From NCBI RefSeq assembly GCF_013362815.1, contig NZ_JABFVK010000031.1:124001-188000 (forward strand): 64,000 bases of DNA, given 5' to 3'. How positions within the stretch are numbered: the stretch's first letter is position 1; every line of letters begins with the position of its first letter. The DNA comes from Hamadaea sp. (GTDB taxonomy: Bacteria > Actinomycetota > Actinomycetes > Mycobacteriales > Micromonosporaceae). Below the pieces are notes generated by a model. It saw nothing but the letters and a program-made list of their open reading frames with translations, had not been told where the DNA came from and did not search any database. Shown here piece after piece: positions 42,263-50,143 of this stretch. Position numbers and translations under genes: made by a program.

Positions 42263-43482
42263 GGCTGCTCCCGTACGACGAACCCGGCCGTCTTCCCCGT
42301 ACGCTCATTGGCGATCAACGCCGACGTGGCGGTCACTTGGAACGACTGGGGATCGTGCAGGAACGCCGTGCTGAGCGTGAACGTGGACGACAGCAACTCC
42401 TGCCGCAGTCGCTGGGGCGCATCGGCGTCGAAGCCGGCCGTCGTCAGCAGCAGAACCTCCACACTGGACGCCCGGCCACGTTGCTCGGTGATGACGACCT
42501 GCGCCCGGGAGACCCCCGGTTCGCCTTCGACCTGGGCGAGGACGTCGTCGACGTGCAGGCCGAGACCGCGTACCTGGACGACGTTGTCGCGGCGGCCCAG
42601 CACGCGCATCACCGGCCCGTTTCCGCACGGGCACTCGACGAGTTCGCCCGCGTCGCCGGTCTGATAGCGCAGCACCGGGTTGAGCATCTCCGGGTTGAGC
42701 GTCGTGAAGTCGAGCAGATCACCGTCGCCGACGTGCACGAGCTGCTCGGGCAGCGTGTGGAAGCAGTCGGCCGGGCACTGCGGCGAGTTCGTGCCGACCA
42801 CCCAGGTCTCGGTGCTGCCGAACATGCCCCAGCGTTGGGCGTTCGGTGCGACGGCGGCGATGTCCTCGTCGAGCGCCGCATGCCAGGCTTCGCCGAGCCA
42901 GAGCACCTTGCGTAGATCGGGCAGCGTGAGGCCGGCCGCCCGGGCGTTGGCGAACCACAACCGCAGCACGCTGGGCGTACCGCCGATCGCGGTGACCCGG
43001 CGGGTCACGAAGAACGACAGCCAGTCGGCGTACTCGTCCTTGGTCACCGACCCGAGCGCGATCACCTGGCACCCGGCGAGGTCGGCGTACGCGGCGGCGA
43101 GGAAGTGCGCGCCCCACATGCGCCCGGCTCCCCAGGCGTTGACGAACACGTCGTCACGATCGAGCGCCTTCCAGTGGTCCCACACGCCTTGCATGTAGAA
43201 CCCGGTCGGCGCGTAGCCGACCTTGGGCGCCCCGGTGCTGCCACCGCTCTGGAACAGCCAGGTTGCGCTGTCGGCCGCCTTCGGCTCCAGGTGGGCCAGG
43301 GCGACGTTGAGGTCGTCCTTCACCAGCGGCGGCACCCCTGAGATGTCGTCGAGGGTCAGCAGCTTGTCGTGATCGGCGTACCGGGGCGCCAGGCCGGGCA
43401 CCGTCTTGAGCCGCTGGAGCGAGCGCTGGGCGACGGTCAGCCGCGGTTCGGCCGCTGCGGCTGTCAACGAGAAGGAGGTCAT
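42259..43482 (-). CDS. Adenylate-forming ligase, PaaK/F390-synthetase-like, second copy
   Basis: A 407-residue PaaK-like enzyme: LFQSGGSTGAPKVGYAP (AMP loop), FVNAWGAGRMWGAHFLAAAYADLAGCQVIALG, ALDEDIAAVAPNAQRWGMFGSTETWVVG, LNPVLRYQTGDAGELVECPCGNGPVMRVLGRRDNVVQVRGLGLHVDDVLAQVEG. The CPCG motif and the RGxxLxxxDV C-terminal hinge are intact. It differs strongly from the 38451-39707 ligase, so the two likely use different acids. ATG 43482 overlaps the ATP-grasp stop (ATGA). Confidence 0.85.
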   Translation of the reverse strand: MTSFSLTAAAAEPRLTVAQRSLQRLKTVPGLAPRYADHDKLLTLDDISGVPPLVKDDLNVALAHLEPKAADSATWLFQSGGSTGAPKVGYAPTGFYMQGVWDHWKALDRDDVFVNAWGAGRMWGAHFLAAAYADLAGCQVIALGSVTKDEYADWLSFFVTRRVTAIGGTPSVLRLWFANARAAGLTLPDLRKVLWLGEAWHAALDEDIAAVAPNAQRWGMFGSTETWVVGTNSPQCPADCFHTLPEQLVHVGDGDLLDFTTLNPEMLNPVLRYQTGDAGELVECPCGNGPVMRVLGRRDNVVQVRGLGLHVDDVLAQVEGEPGVSRAQVVITEQRGRASSVEVLLLTTAGFDADAPQRLRQELLSSTFTLSTAFLHDPQSFQVTATSALIANERTGKTAGFVVREQP

Positions 43483-44504
43483 GGGTTCACCGGTCCCAGG
43501 TTGGCGGGATTGAAGGACAGTGCGCCGCCGGAGGCCAGCCAGCGCTGATGTCCCTTGCGGTACGCGGAGAAGCGCGCCCGGATCATGTCGCGTTGCAGCG
43601 CCCGAGCCGGATCGTCGAACTCCGGGGCGATGACGCCGTCGGGTTCGAGTTCGGAGAACCAGAACCGCTCGCCGTCGTGGAGGAAGTCGATGCAGAAGAA
43701 CGGGATCGGCAGCTTCCGGGCGTAGTACTCGGCGGCTTCGACGAGCTCCGGTGGGGTGGGCGGGAAGTCCATCACCCCGCCGCGGCTCGCGTTGGAGACC
43801 GGGGAACCGGCTTCCGGCGTACGCCGAAGAACGTGCGGGTAGGGCCGGCCGTCGATCACGTAGACCCGATAGTCGACCGTGCCGTCGCCCAGGTACGGCT
43901 GGATCACCAAAGCGGTGTCCCCGCCCTGGGCCAGCGTCGCCAGCCCGCGGATGTCCTCGGAGCTGCGCGCCAGGTTGACTCCGCCGCCGCCGCACCACCC
44001 CGACGGCTTCACGATCGCCGGGTAGGTGAGGTTCGCCAGGGCCACTTCGTAGCCGTACTTGCCGGTATCCCGGCCGGTTCCGATGCGTACCGTCGGAATG
44101 GCCGGGATCGGCGCGTCGGCGAAATACAGCAGGGTGGCGAGCTTGTCGTTGGCGATCGGCGACAGCCCGGGCGGGAACGGCAGATAGAAGCCGAGCTGCT
44201 CGAGCACCGCGTAGAGGGCGTACTGGTTGAAGATGTCCATCGCCTGATACGGCAGCGAATAGAGCGCGGTTATGAACAGCGTGTCTTCGGGCGTGACCGG
44301 CTCGCCCTCGTGGAAGACCTGGGGCTTGCCGGTCTCCAGGCCGTCGACGGTGACGGCGTCCGGCGCGTGCCGGCACCAGATCAGGCCGAGTTCGGCGGCC
44401 ACTTCCTCGTAGATGTCCCAGAAGAAGGGGTGCCACATCGCGAGCGCCTTGGTCGACTCCCGGTCGGGGAAGACCCAGCACATCCTGCGCAGCGTTTCGG
44501 TCAT
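43479..44504 (-). CDS. ATP-grasp ligase
   Basis: A 341-residue ATP-grasp protein: ANDKLATLLYFADAPIPAIPTVRIG (N-terminal part), PAIVKPSGWCGGGGVNLARS (ATP-binding Lys and Gly-rich loop), DTALVIQPYLGDGTVDYRVYVIDGRPYPHVLRRT, and metal-binding FCIDFLHDGERFWFSELEPDGVIAPEF. These enzymes join a carboxylate, via acyl phosphate, to an amine, so amide or peptide bond formation is expected. ATG 44504 chosen as start of conserved sequence; weak Shine-Dalgarno. Resembles RimK/glutathione-synthetase-type folds loosely. Confidence 0.85.
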   Translation of the reverse strand: MTETLRRMCWVFPDRESTKALAMWHPFFWDIYEEVAAELGLIWCRHAPDAVTVDGLETGKPQVFHEGEPVTPEDTLFITALYSLPYQAMDIFNQYALYAVLEQLGFYLPFPPGLSPIANDKLATLLYFADAPIPAIPTVRIGTGRDTGKYGYEVALANLTYPAIVKPSGWCGGGGVNLARSSEDIRGLATLAQGGDTALVIQPYLGDGTVDYRVYVIDGRPYPHVLRRTPEAGSPVSNASRGGVMDFPPTPPELVEAAEYYARKLPIPFFCIDFLHDGERFWFSELEPDGVIAPEFDDPARALQRDMIRARFSAYRKGHQRWLASGGALSFNPANLGPVNP

Positions 44505-44569
44505 GTGAGCCTGCCTTGAGTGGAGGAGTACCTGGCCGGTGCGGCAGACCGCACCGGCCCGGGTGATGG

Positions 44570-45352
44570 TCAGCCGATGGCGGCGAGGATCCCGTCCCAC
44601 AGCCGGACGCGGGCGTCCAGTGCCGCCGTGACGGTCTCGGCGCAGTCACGCCACTTCTCGGTGTCGTCGCCGCAGAGGTCGGCCAGCATCTGCATCGCCA
44701 TCGGGGTGTGCTGCTCGCCGTCGACCTCGATGTGCCGGGCGAGGTAGTCCACGAAGGTCTCCAGCCGCCCACCCTGGTCGTTGACCTTCACGACCTGTTC
44801 GAACATGTCCGGGATCAGGTCCTCCCGGCCGAAGGCGAACGCGGCGGCCTGACAGTGCACCGGCGCGGTCTGGATGAAGTCCCAGGTGGTCGTAACAAAG
44901 GCCGCCGACGCCGCCGGCACGCCGGCCTCGTCCAGCGCCTCGTCCACGCCGGTGCCGTTCCGGATGAGGTCGATGAACGAGTCCACGACCGTCCGGTCCG
45001 CGCCGGCCTGGCTCATCCCGTTGAGGTAGAGCTCGAAGTGGCTGATGAAGCCGCCACCCAGCTCGTCGCTCTCCTCGACGAGCGTGATGTCGTTGATGAG
45101 CCGCCGGCTGCTGGTCGGGCCCGTCGGCACCCACGGCAGCGTCACACAGGTCAGCTGGCGCTGTAGCGACTTCAACAGCGACATGAAGTCCCAGACGGCG
45201 TACACATGGTGCTCCATGAACGTGACGATCGCCGCGTGGTTGCTCAGCGCGCCGTAGAGCGGGTGACCGACGACGCGTTCGCGCGCGGGCGTGATGTCGG
45301 CCTTGAGCTTCTCGATCCCGGGGTGGGTGTCGCCCCAGTCGTATCTGGACAT
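44570..45352 (-). CDS. DUF3050 (heme-oxygenase-like fold) protein
   Basis: A 260-residue all-helical protein with the DUF3050 block [68 protein letters not shown], and [40 protein letters not shown]. The E/H/D positions ([25 protein letters not shown]) are placed like ligands of heme-oxygenase-like diiron oxidases (HDOs). If so, it may oxidise an amino- or carboxylate-bearing intermediate with O2; the DUF itself has no settled function that I know. ATG 45352 has AGGAGGACCACC ahead. Located mid-cluster, between the AMP-ligase and ATP-grasp genes. Confidence 0.85.
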   Translation of the reverse strand: MSRYDWGDTHPGIEKLKADITPARERVVGHPLYGALSNHAAIVTFMEHHVYAVWDFMSLLKSLQRQLTCVTLPWVPTGPTSSRRLINDITLVEESDELGGGFISHFELYLNGMSQAGADRTVVDSFIDLIRNGTGVDEALDEAGVPAASAAFVTTTWDFIQTAPVHCQAAAFAFGREDLIPDMFEQVVKVNDQGGRLETFVDYLARHIEVDGEQHTPMAMQMLADLCGDDTEKWRDCAETVTAALDARVRLWDGILAAIG

Positions 45353-45395
45353 GGTGGTCCTCCTCGGACGGTCGGAATTTCGGGAGTGGAGCTGG

Positions 45396-47096
45396 TCAGC
45401 CGCGCAGCAGACCGGCGAACTTGGTGCGCAGCTGACGCTTGAGCACCTTCCCGGTCGGTCCGAGCGGATAGTCCTCGGCGGTCGCGGCGATGGTCACCGC
45501 GGCCAGCGAGTGCAGGCCCTTGTCGGCCAGTTCCTTGTTGGCCCGGTCGAGGATCGCCTCGGCCGTCCACTCGTGCGCCTCCGCCTGCAGCTGCACGACG
45601 GCGATCGGCTCCTGCGCGATCCCGTCCCGCGCCGGTACGCCGACGACCACGCCGTCGCGGACGATGTCACCGCAGTCGGCGAGCAGGATCTCCTCCAGCT
45701 CCAGGCTGTAGACCGGCCCGGCGACGGTGTCGACGACGTCGACGGTCCGGTCGAGGTGGTAGAAGTTGCCGTCGGCGTCCTTGCGGGCCACGTCGCCGGT
45801 GAGCCACCAGCCGTTGAGCTCGAAGCTCTCGGTCAGCCGGTCGGCCTTCCAGTAGCCCGGCGTACGCGACGGAGTGCGTACGGCGAGCAAGCCGGGCGTG
45901 CCGACCGGTACTTCGTTGCCGTCGTCGTCGAGCACGGTCGCGGTGCATACCTCGGACGGCTTGCCGACGCACCGGTCGTTGCGCGGCGTCTCCGGTGTGT
46001 ACAGCCCGCCGAACAACGCCATGCCCATCTCCGACGAGCCGAGCCCGTCGATGTAGCGCGATCCCGGCAACGGCTCCTCGTCGGCCGCCTCGGAGGGCAG
46101 CAGCCACGGCTTGATCAGCCCGGCCGGGCGCTCGCCGAGCGTGATGAGCCGGCGGATGTGCCCGTAGTGGGCGGCGTCGGCGGTGTTGAACCAGGAGTGC
46201 ACCTTGGCCGCACCCTGGACCGGCAGCTCGCCGGTGGCGAGTTCGACGTACGTACGCGGGAACGACGCGAGCATGGTCGGCTGGAACGCCTCCATGACCG
46301 GCTCCACCGTGACGCGCCGCCAGTCGCCCATGATGACGGTCGGCAGGCCGAGCAGCGTGGCGGTGAGGAAGTAGCTCAGCCCGCCGGCGTGGGTGTGCGG
46401 CATCAGCGACATGAGCTTGTCGTAGGACTCGGCCGGGAACCGCACCATGCGCGGCTGCTTGCCGTCCCAGAACGACTTGTGCCCGAGCATCGTCGACTTC
46501 GGGATGCCGGTGGTGCCCGACGAGTGGATGAGGGCGACGATGTCGTCGTCGCGGTGCTGGTACGGATACACCTCCGGCAGCGCCGCGCCGGCATCGTCGA
46601 AGGCCGGGATCTCCGAGGCGAGCGCGATGAACCGCGGCCGCCGCTGCGGGTCTTCCCGGTACGCGCTCAGCAGCCGGGTGGTGTCGTCGGCGATGACGCC
46701 CACGACGCCCACGTGGTTCAGGTAGCGCACCATGACGTCCGGCCGCATCGCGTCGTTGATCAGCGCCGGGATCGCGCCGAGCGCGTTGAGCGCCATGAAG
46801 TGCAGCAGCGGCTCCAAGCCGTCGGCGACGACGATGCCCACCGGCTCACCCGGGCGCACCCCGTTGGCGTGGTACCACTTCGCGTACCGGTCGCGCAGGA
46901 TGGCCAGTTCACGCAGGCTGAAGCCGCGGAGCACGACCTCGCCGCGGTGGTCGGTGTGGTGGGTGTAGGCGTACGGGACGTCGCGATGGGGGTTCATCGT
47001 GACGGCGTACTCGAGGAAGTTTCCGGCGCCGAGCCGCGGCTCGGTCATGAACTGCTCGCGGATCGCCAGGGGCGCGATCGGGGTGGTGGCGTGCAC
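45396..47096 (-). CDS. AMP-dependent synthetase/ligase (class I adenylate-forming)
   Basis: A 566-residue acyl-adenylating enzyme: A3-type loop [52 protein letters not shown] (A5-like), [56 protein letters not shown] (A7-A8), C-terminal catalytic Lys in [13 protein letters not shown]. Larger than the PaaK-like ligases and similar to acyl-CoA synthetases/FAAL-like enzymes. Substrate acid unknown. GTG 47096 has GAGGAG 6-8 nt upstream. Confidence 0.88.
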   Translation of the reverse strand: MHATTPIAPLAIREQFMTEPRLGAGNFLEYAVTMNPHRDVPYAYTHHTDHRGEVVLRGFSLRELAILRDRYAKWYHANGVRPGEPVGIVVADGLEPLLHFMALNALGAIPALINDAMRPDVMVRYLNHVGVVGVIADDTTRLLSAYREDPQRRPRFIALASEIPAFDDAGAALPEVYPYQHRDDDIVALIHSSGTTGIPKSTMLGHKSFWDGKQPRMVRFPAESYDKLMSLMPHTHAGGLSYFLTATLLGLPTVIMGDWRRVTVEPVMEAFQPTMLASFPRTYVELATGELPVQGAAKVHSWFNTADAAHYGHIRRLITLGERPAGLIKPWLLPSEAADEEPLPGSRYIDGLGSSEMGMALFGGLYTPETPRNDRCVGKPSEVCTATVLDDDGNEVPVGTPGLLAVRTPSRTPGYWKADRLTESFELNGWWLTGDVARKDADGNFYHLDRTVDVVDTVAGPVYSLELEEILLADCGDIVRDGVVVGVPARDGIAQEPIAVVQLQAEAHEWTAEAILDRANKELADKGLHSLAAVTIAATAEDYPLGPTGKVLKRQLRTKFAGLLRG

Positions 47097-47108
47097 TGCC
47101 GTCTCCTC

Positions 47109-48461
47109 TCAGGAGGACAGGGGTGGTTGTTGGTTTCGGGACGGCTCGGTGTGGGCGAGGATGCGGGCGGCGGCCCGGTGCCCGGACCGGATCGCGCCCT
47201 CCATGAGGCCGAAGAACTCGGTGCTGGTCTCGGCGCCGGCCCAGTGGATGCGACCGTCCGGAGTAGATAGACGAGGTCCGAGGACGCGCCAGTCGCCGGG
47301 CCCGAACAGGGCCGCGTAACAGCCGCGGCTGTAGGTCTCGCGGACCCAGTTCGTCACGTGGAAGCCGGTCGGCGCGGGCAGACCCGGGAAGATCGCCGAG
47401 GCCTGCGCGATCGCTTCGCGGCGTTGCTCCTCCGGTGTCAGCGCGGCGTAGCGGGTCGCCGCACGGCCCGTGACGAAACCGGTCAAGACACCCGCGCCAC
47501 CGCCGACCGGCGAGTCGTCCACCGTCGACAGCAACGGCCCGGCCGCGTTGACCGACCAGCCCGACAGTCCCTGCTCGCGCCACAGCGGCTCCGGGTAGAT
47601 CAGATGCACCTTCACCGCGCGTCCCGGCGCCGTTCTTCCAGTGGTACGCCGTGCGACCGGACCGGGCTGGTAGGTGATCTCATCCGCCAGCGCGGGCGGC
47701 ACGGCGACCACGACCGCGTCGCAGGCGTACGCCGATCCACCGGCGTGCACGGTCACCGGTCCGGTCGTCTGCTCGACGGCGTGCACCGGGCTGTCGAGCC
47801 GGACCGCGTCGCCGCCGAGTTCGGCCGCCAGTCGTTCGCATAACTGATGCGCGCCGCCGTCGACCCGGCTGTCCTGCGCGCCGCCCTCGAAGGCGTTCAG
47901 GTACCGCAATCCACCGCCGCTGCTCAGGTAGAAAGCCATGTGCAACACCGAGACGTCCGCCGGATCGGCCGCCATCATCTCGCCGAGAAACAGCGGGAAG
48001 AAGGTGCGGGCGTCGGGATGGGTGAGGGTGCGTACGGCCCAGTCGGCGGCGGTCTCGTCGTCGGGGATGTCGGACTGCCAGGGTGCCTGCGGGCGTACGC
48101 GGCGGACGAGGTCGTCGAGCCCGTCGAACAGCTCGCCGAGGGCGACGGCGTTCAACGGGGGAAAGCGTCCCTCGCGGACGATCCGCTCCGGGCCGAGGAC
48201 GAAGGAGCTGCGGCCCTCCATCGTGGTGGGCGTCGTCTTGAGACCGAGGTCGGCGATCATCTTGGCGAGGTCGGTGTGCCGGTCGCCCAGGTACGCCGCC
48301 CCGCCGTCGATCCAGGCTCCGGGCGCGACTTCGACGCCGTGCGTACGCCCGCCGACCCGGTCACGCGCTTCGAGCACGATGACGTCGACGCCGGCGTGCC
48401 GCAGGTCGGCCGCGGCGGTCAGCCCGGCCAGCCCAGCCCCGATGACGACGACGCGATTCAT
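47109..48461 (-). CDS. FAD-dependent amine oxidase (flavin monoamine oxidase family)
   Basis: A 450-residue flavoprotein: Rossmann motif VVVIGAGLAGLTAAADLRHAGVDVIVLEARDRVGGRTHG (GxGxxG then ExxxRxGGR), AWIDGGAAYLGD, a substrate domain, VVVAVPPALADEITYQP, and a C-terminal FAD loop RIHWAGAETSTEFFGLMEGAIRSGHRAAARI. These are hallmarks of MAO/polyamine/L-amino-acid oxidases. It overlaps the carrier protein by 4 nt (ATGA), so carrier-tethered amino acid may be its substrate. Only 12 nt precede the AMP-ligase start. Confidence 0.92.
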   Translation of the reverse strand: MNRVVVIGAGLAGLTAAADLRHAGVDVIVLEARDRVGGRTHGVEVAPGAWIDGGAAYLGDRHTDLAKMIADLGLKTTPTTMEGRSSFVLGPERIVREGRFPPLNAVALGELFDGLDDLVRRVRPQAPWQSDIPDDETAADWAVRTLTHPDARTFFPLFLGEMMAADPADVSVLHMAFYLSSGGGLRYLNAFEGGAQDSRVDGGAHQLCERLAAELGGDAVRLDSPVHAVEQTTGPVTVHAGGSAYACDAVVVAVPPALADEITYQPGPVARRTTGRTAPGRAVKVHLIYPEPLWREQGLSGWSVNAAGPLLSTVDDSPVGGGAGVLTGFVTGRAATRYAALTPEEQRREAIAQASAIFPGLPAPTGFHVTNWVRETYSRGCYAALFGPGDWRVLGPRLSTPDGRIHWAGAETSTEFFGLMEGAIRSGHRAAARILAHTEPSRNQQPPLSS

Positions 48462-48676
48462 CGGACGCTCGCGATACGCGCCGCCAGCGCGGCCGGGGTG
48501 GGGGAGAACGCGAAGTCGTCGAAGGTCAGCTCGACGCCGTAGTCGCGGGCCACCGCGCTGAGGACCCGGGTGGCGAGCAGCGAGTCGCCGCCCAGGACGA
48601 AGAAGTCGGCATCGGCTTGCACGTCGCCGACTTCCAGAACGCGGCCGAAGATGTGTGCGACGCCTTCGACGCTCAT
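48458..48676 (-). CDS. Peptidyl/acyl carrier protein
   Basis: A 72-residue carrier protein with the phosphopantetheine site FFVLGGDSLLATRVL (Ser32). A discrete PCP, not fused to other domains. Overlaps its adenylation gene upstream and the amine oxidase downstream by 4 nt each. It needs a phosphopantetheinyl transferase, not in the window. Confidence 0.92.
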   Translation of the reverse strand: MSVEGVAHIFGRVLEVGDVQADADFFVLGGDSLLATRVLSAVARDYGVELTFDDFAFSPTPAALAARIASVR

Positions 48677-50106
48677 GGCAGCTGCCTCCTCATGAATTCG
48701 CGGTCGATCTTCCCGGTCGCGGTGTGCGGCAGGTGGTCGACGATCGAGATGCGGCTGGGCGTCAGGTGCCGGGGTACCCGGTCGTGCAGGAACGCCCGCA
48801 GCTCGGCATCTAATGTGGACAAGTCGGCGTGCGGCCGGGGCACGACGTACGCGGCCAGCGCCACATGGTCGGCGACCGTCACCGGGGCGACCGCGACGGC
48901 TCCGACCGACGGATGGGCGGCCAGGTGGACCTCGACCTCGGCCGGGTTCACCCGGATGCCGCGGATCTTGATCTCGTTGTCGAGCCGGCCGTGGTGGATC
49001 AGCACGCCGTCCGCATCGGGCTCGACCCGGTCGCCGGTGCGGAAGAACCGCATGCCGCCGATGGTGGTGAAGCGTTGCTCGGTCGCCTCGGGCAGACCCC
49101 GATAGCCGAGCGCCAGGCCCGGCCCGCCGATGGACAGCTCACCGTCGACGCCGATGTGCTGCACCACATGGGGCAGCGGCCGGCCGATCGGCACCGGGGC
49201 GTACGCGTCGGGCCCGCCTTTGGCCTGCGGCCCGCACAGGTCGGCGGCGTGCGTGATGAGCGTGGTCTCGGTGCAGCCGTAGGTGTTGAGCAGCCGCACG
49301 CGGGAGGTGTCCAGGGACGCCCAGTCGGCGAGGCGGGCCGGGCTGGCCGACTCGCCGCCGATGACGACGAGCCGGAGCTTCGGCGGCAGCGCGAAGCGGT
49401 CCTCGATCAGGTAGTGGACGAGTTCGTGCCAGAAGGCGGTGGGCAGGTCGACGGCGGTGATGCCGTCCCGCTCGATCAGCCGCAGGAAGCGGGGGAACGA
49501 CCCGGTGTGGGCGTCGTCGTTCATGACCAGGCAGGCCCCGGTGGTCAGGGTCGGCAGGATCTCTTCGAGGCAGGTGTCCCAGTTGAGCGACGCGAACTGG
49601 AGCACCCGGTCGTCCGCCGAGAGGTCGAACAGATCCCGGAGGGAGGCTGTCACGGTGGCGATCGCTCGCCGGGGTGTCACCACGGGCTTGGGCTGCCCGG
49701 TCGAGCCCGACGTGAACAGGATGTACGCCGGACGCTCGGCGTCGACGGCGGCGAGCGTCCCCCGGGGAGTGCCGTCGTCGTCGGCGGGCCACGGCACGTC
49801 GTCCGGATCGAGCACGCTCCGGCAGCCCGCCGCGGCCAGCATCGCCTGCCGCCGCTGCGCCGGGAACGCCGGATCGACGGGGCAGTACGTGCCGCCCGCC
49901 GCCCAGATGCCGAGCATCGCCGCGACGGTGCCGGCGTTGTGCGCCGCCAGGACGCCCACCGCCCCCGGGCTCGGCCCGACGAGGTCCGCCACCGCCCACA
50001 CCGCCCGGGCGAGTTCGGCGTACGCGACCGGACGTCCGTTGTGGACGATCGCGGGCCGCCGGGGACACGTCGCGGCGATCCCCAGAAACGCCTCCATCAG
50101 GCTCAA
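48673..50106 (-). CDS. Stand-alone NRPS-type adenylation enzyme
   Basis: A 477-residue amino-acid adenylation domain: A3 ILFTSGSTGQPKP (129-141), A4 LNWDTCLEEI with conserved Asp177 (amino group binding), A5 NTYGCTE (274-280), A7 FRTGDRVEPDADG, A8 GRLDNEIKIRGIRVNPAEVE and A10 Lys466 in TATGKIDREF. It should load an alpha-amino acid onto the downstream carrier; A4 has Trp-Asp-Thr-Cys-Leu-Glu, unlike common specificity codes, so the amino acid cannot be named. TTG 50106 is chosen for GGAGG at 6 nt; ATG 50097 is possible. First structural gene of the cluster. Confidence 0.9.
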   Translation of the reverse strand: MSLMEAFLGIAATCPRRPAIVHNGRPVAYAELARAVWAVADLVGPSPGAVGVLAAHNAGTVAAMLGIWAAGGTYCPVDPAFPAQRRQAMLAAAGCRSVLDPDDVPWPADDDGTPRGTLAAVDAERPAYILFTSGSTGQPKPVVTPRRAIATVTASLRDLFDLSADDRVLQFASLNWDTCLEEILPTLTTGACLVMNDDAHTGSFPRFLRLIERDGITAVDLPTAFWHELVHYLIEDRFALPPKLRLVVIGGESASPARLADWASLDTSRVRLLNTYGCTETTLITHAADLCGPQAKGGPDAYAPVPIGRPLPHVVQHIGVDGELSIGGPGLALGYRGLPEATEQRFTTIGGMRFFRTGDRVEPDADGVLIHHGRLDNEIKIRGIRVNPAEVEVHLAAHPSVGAVAVAPVTVADHVALAAYVVPRPHADLSTLDAELRAFLHDRVPRHLTPSRISIVDHLPHTATGKIDREFMRRQLP

Positions 50107-50143
50107 CTGCCACCTCCCACCTCGCGGTTCTGCGAGGTGATGG

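Noticed and set aside
45291-47270. Long plus-strand open frame (659 codons) opposite the AMP-ligase gene
   Set aside because: Composition is that of a GC-rich antisense shadow, with no recognisable motif, while the minus strand has clear A-type motifs.
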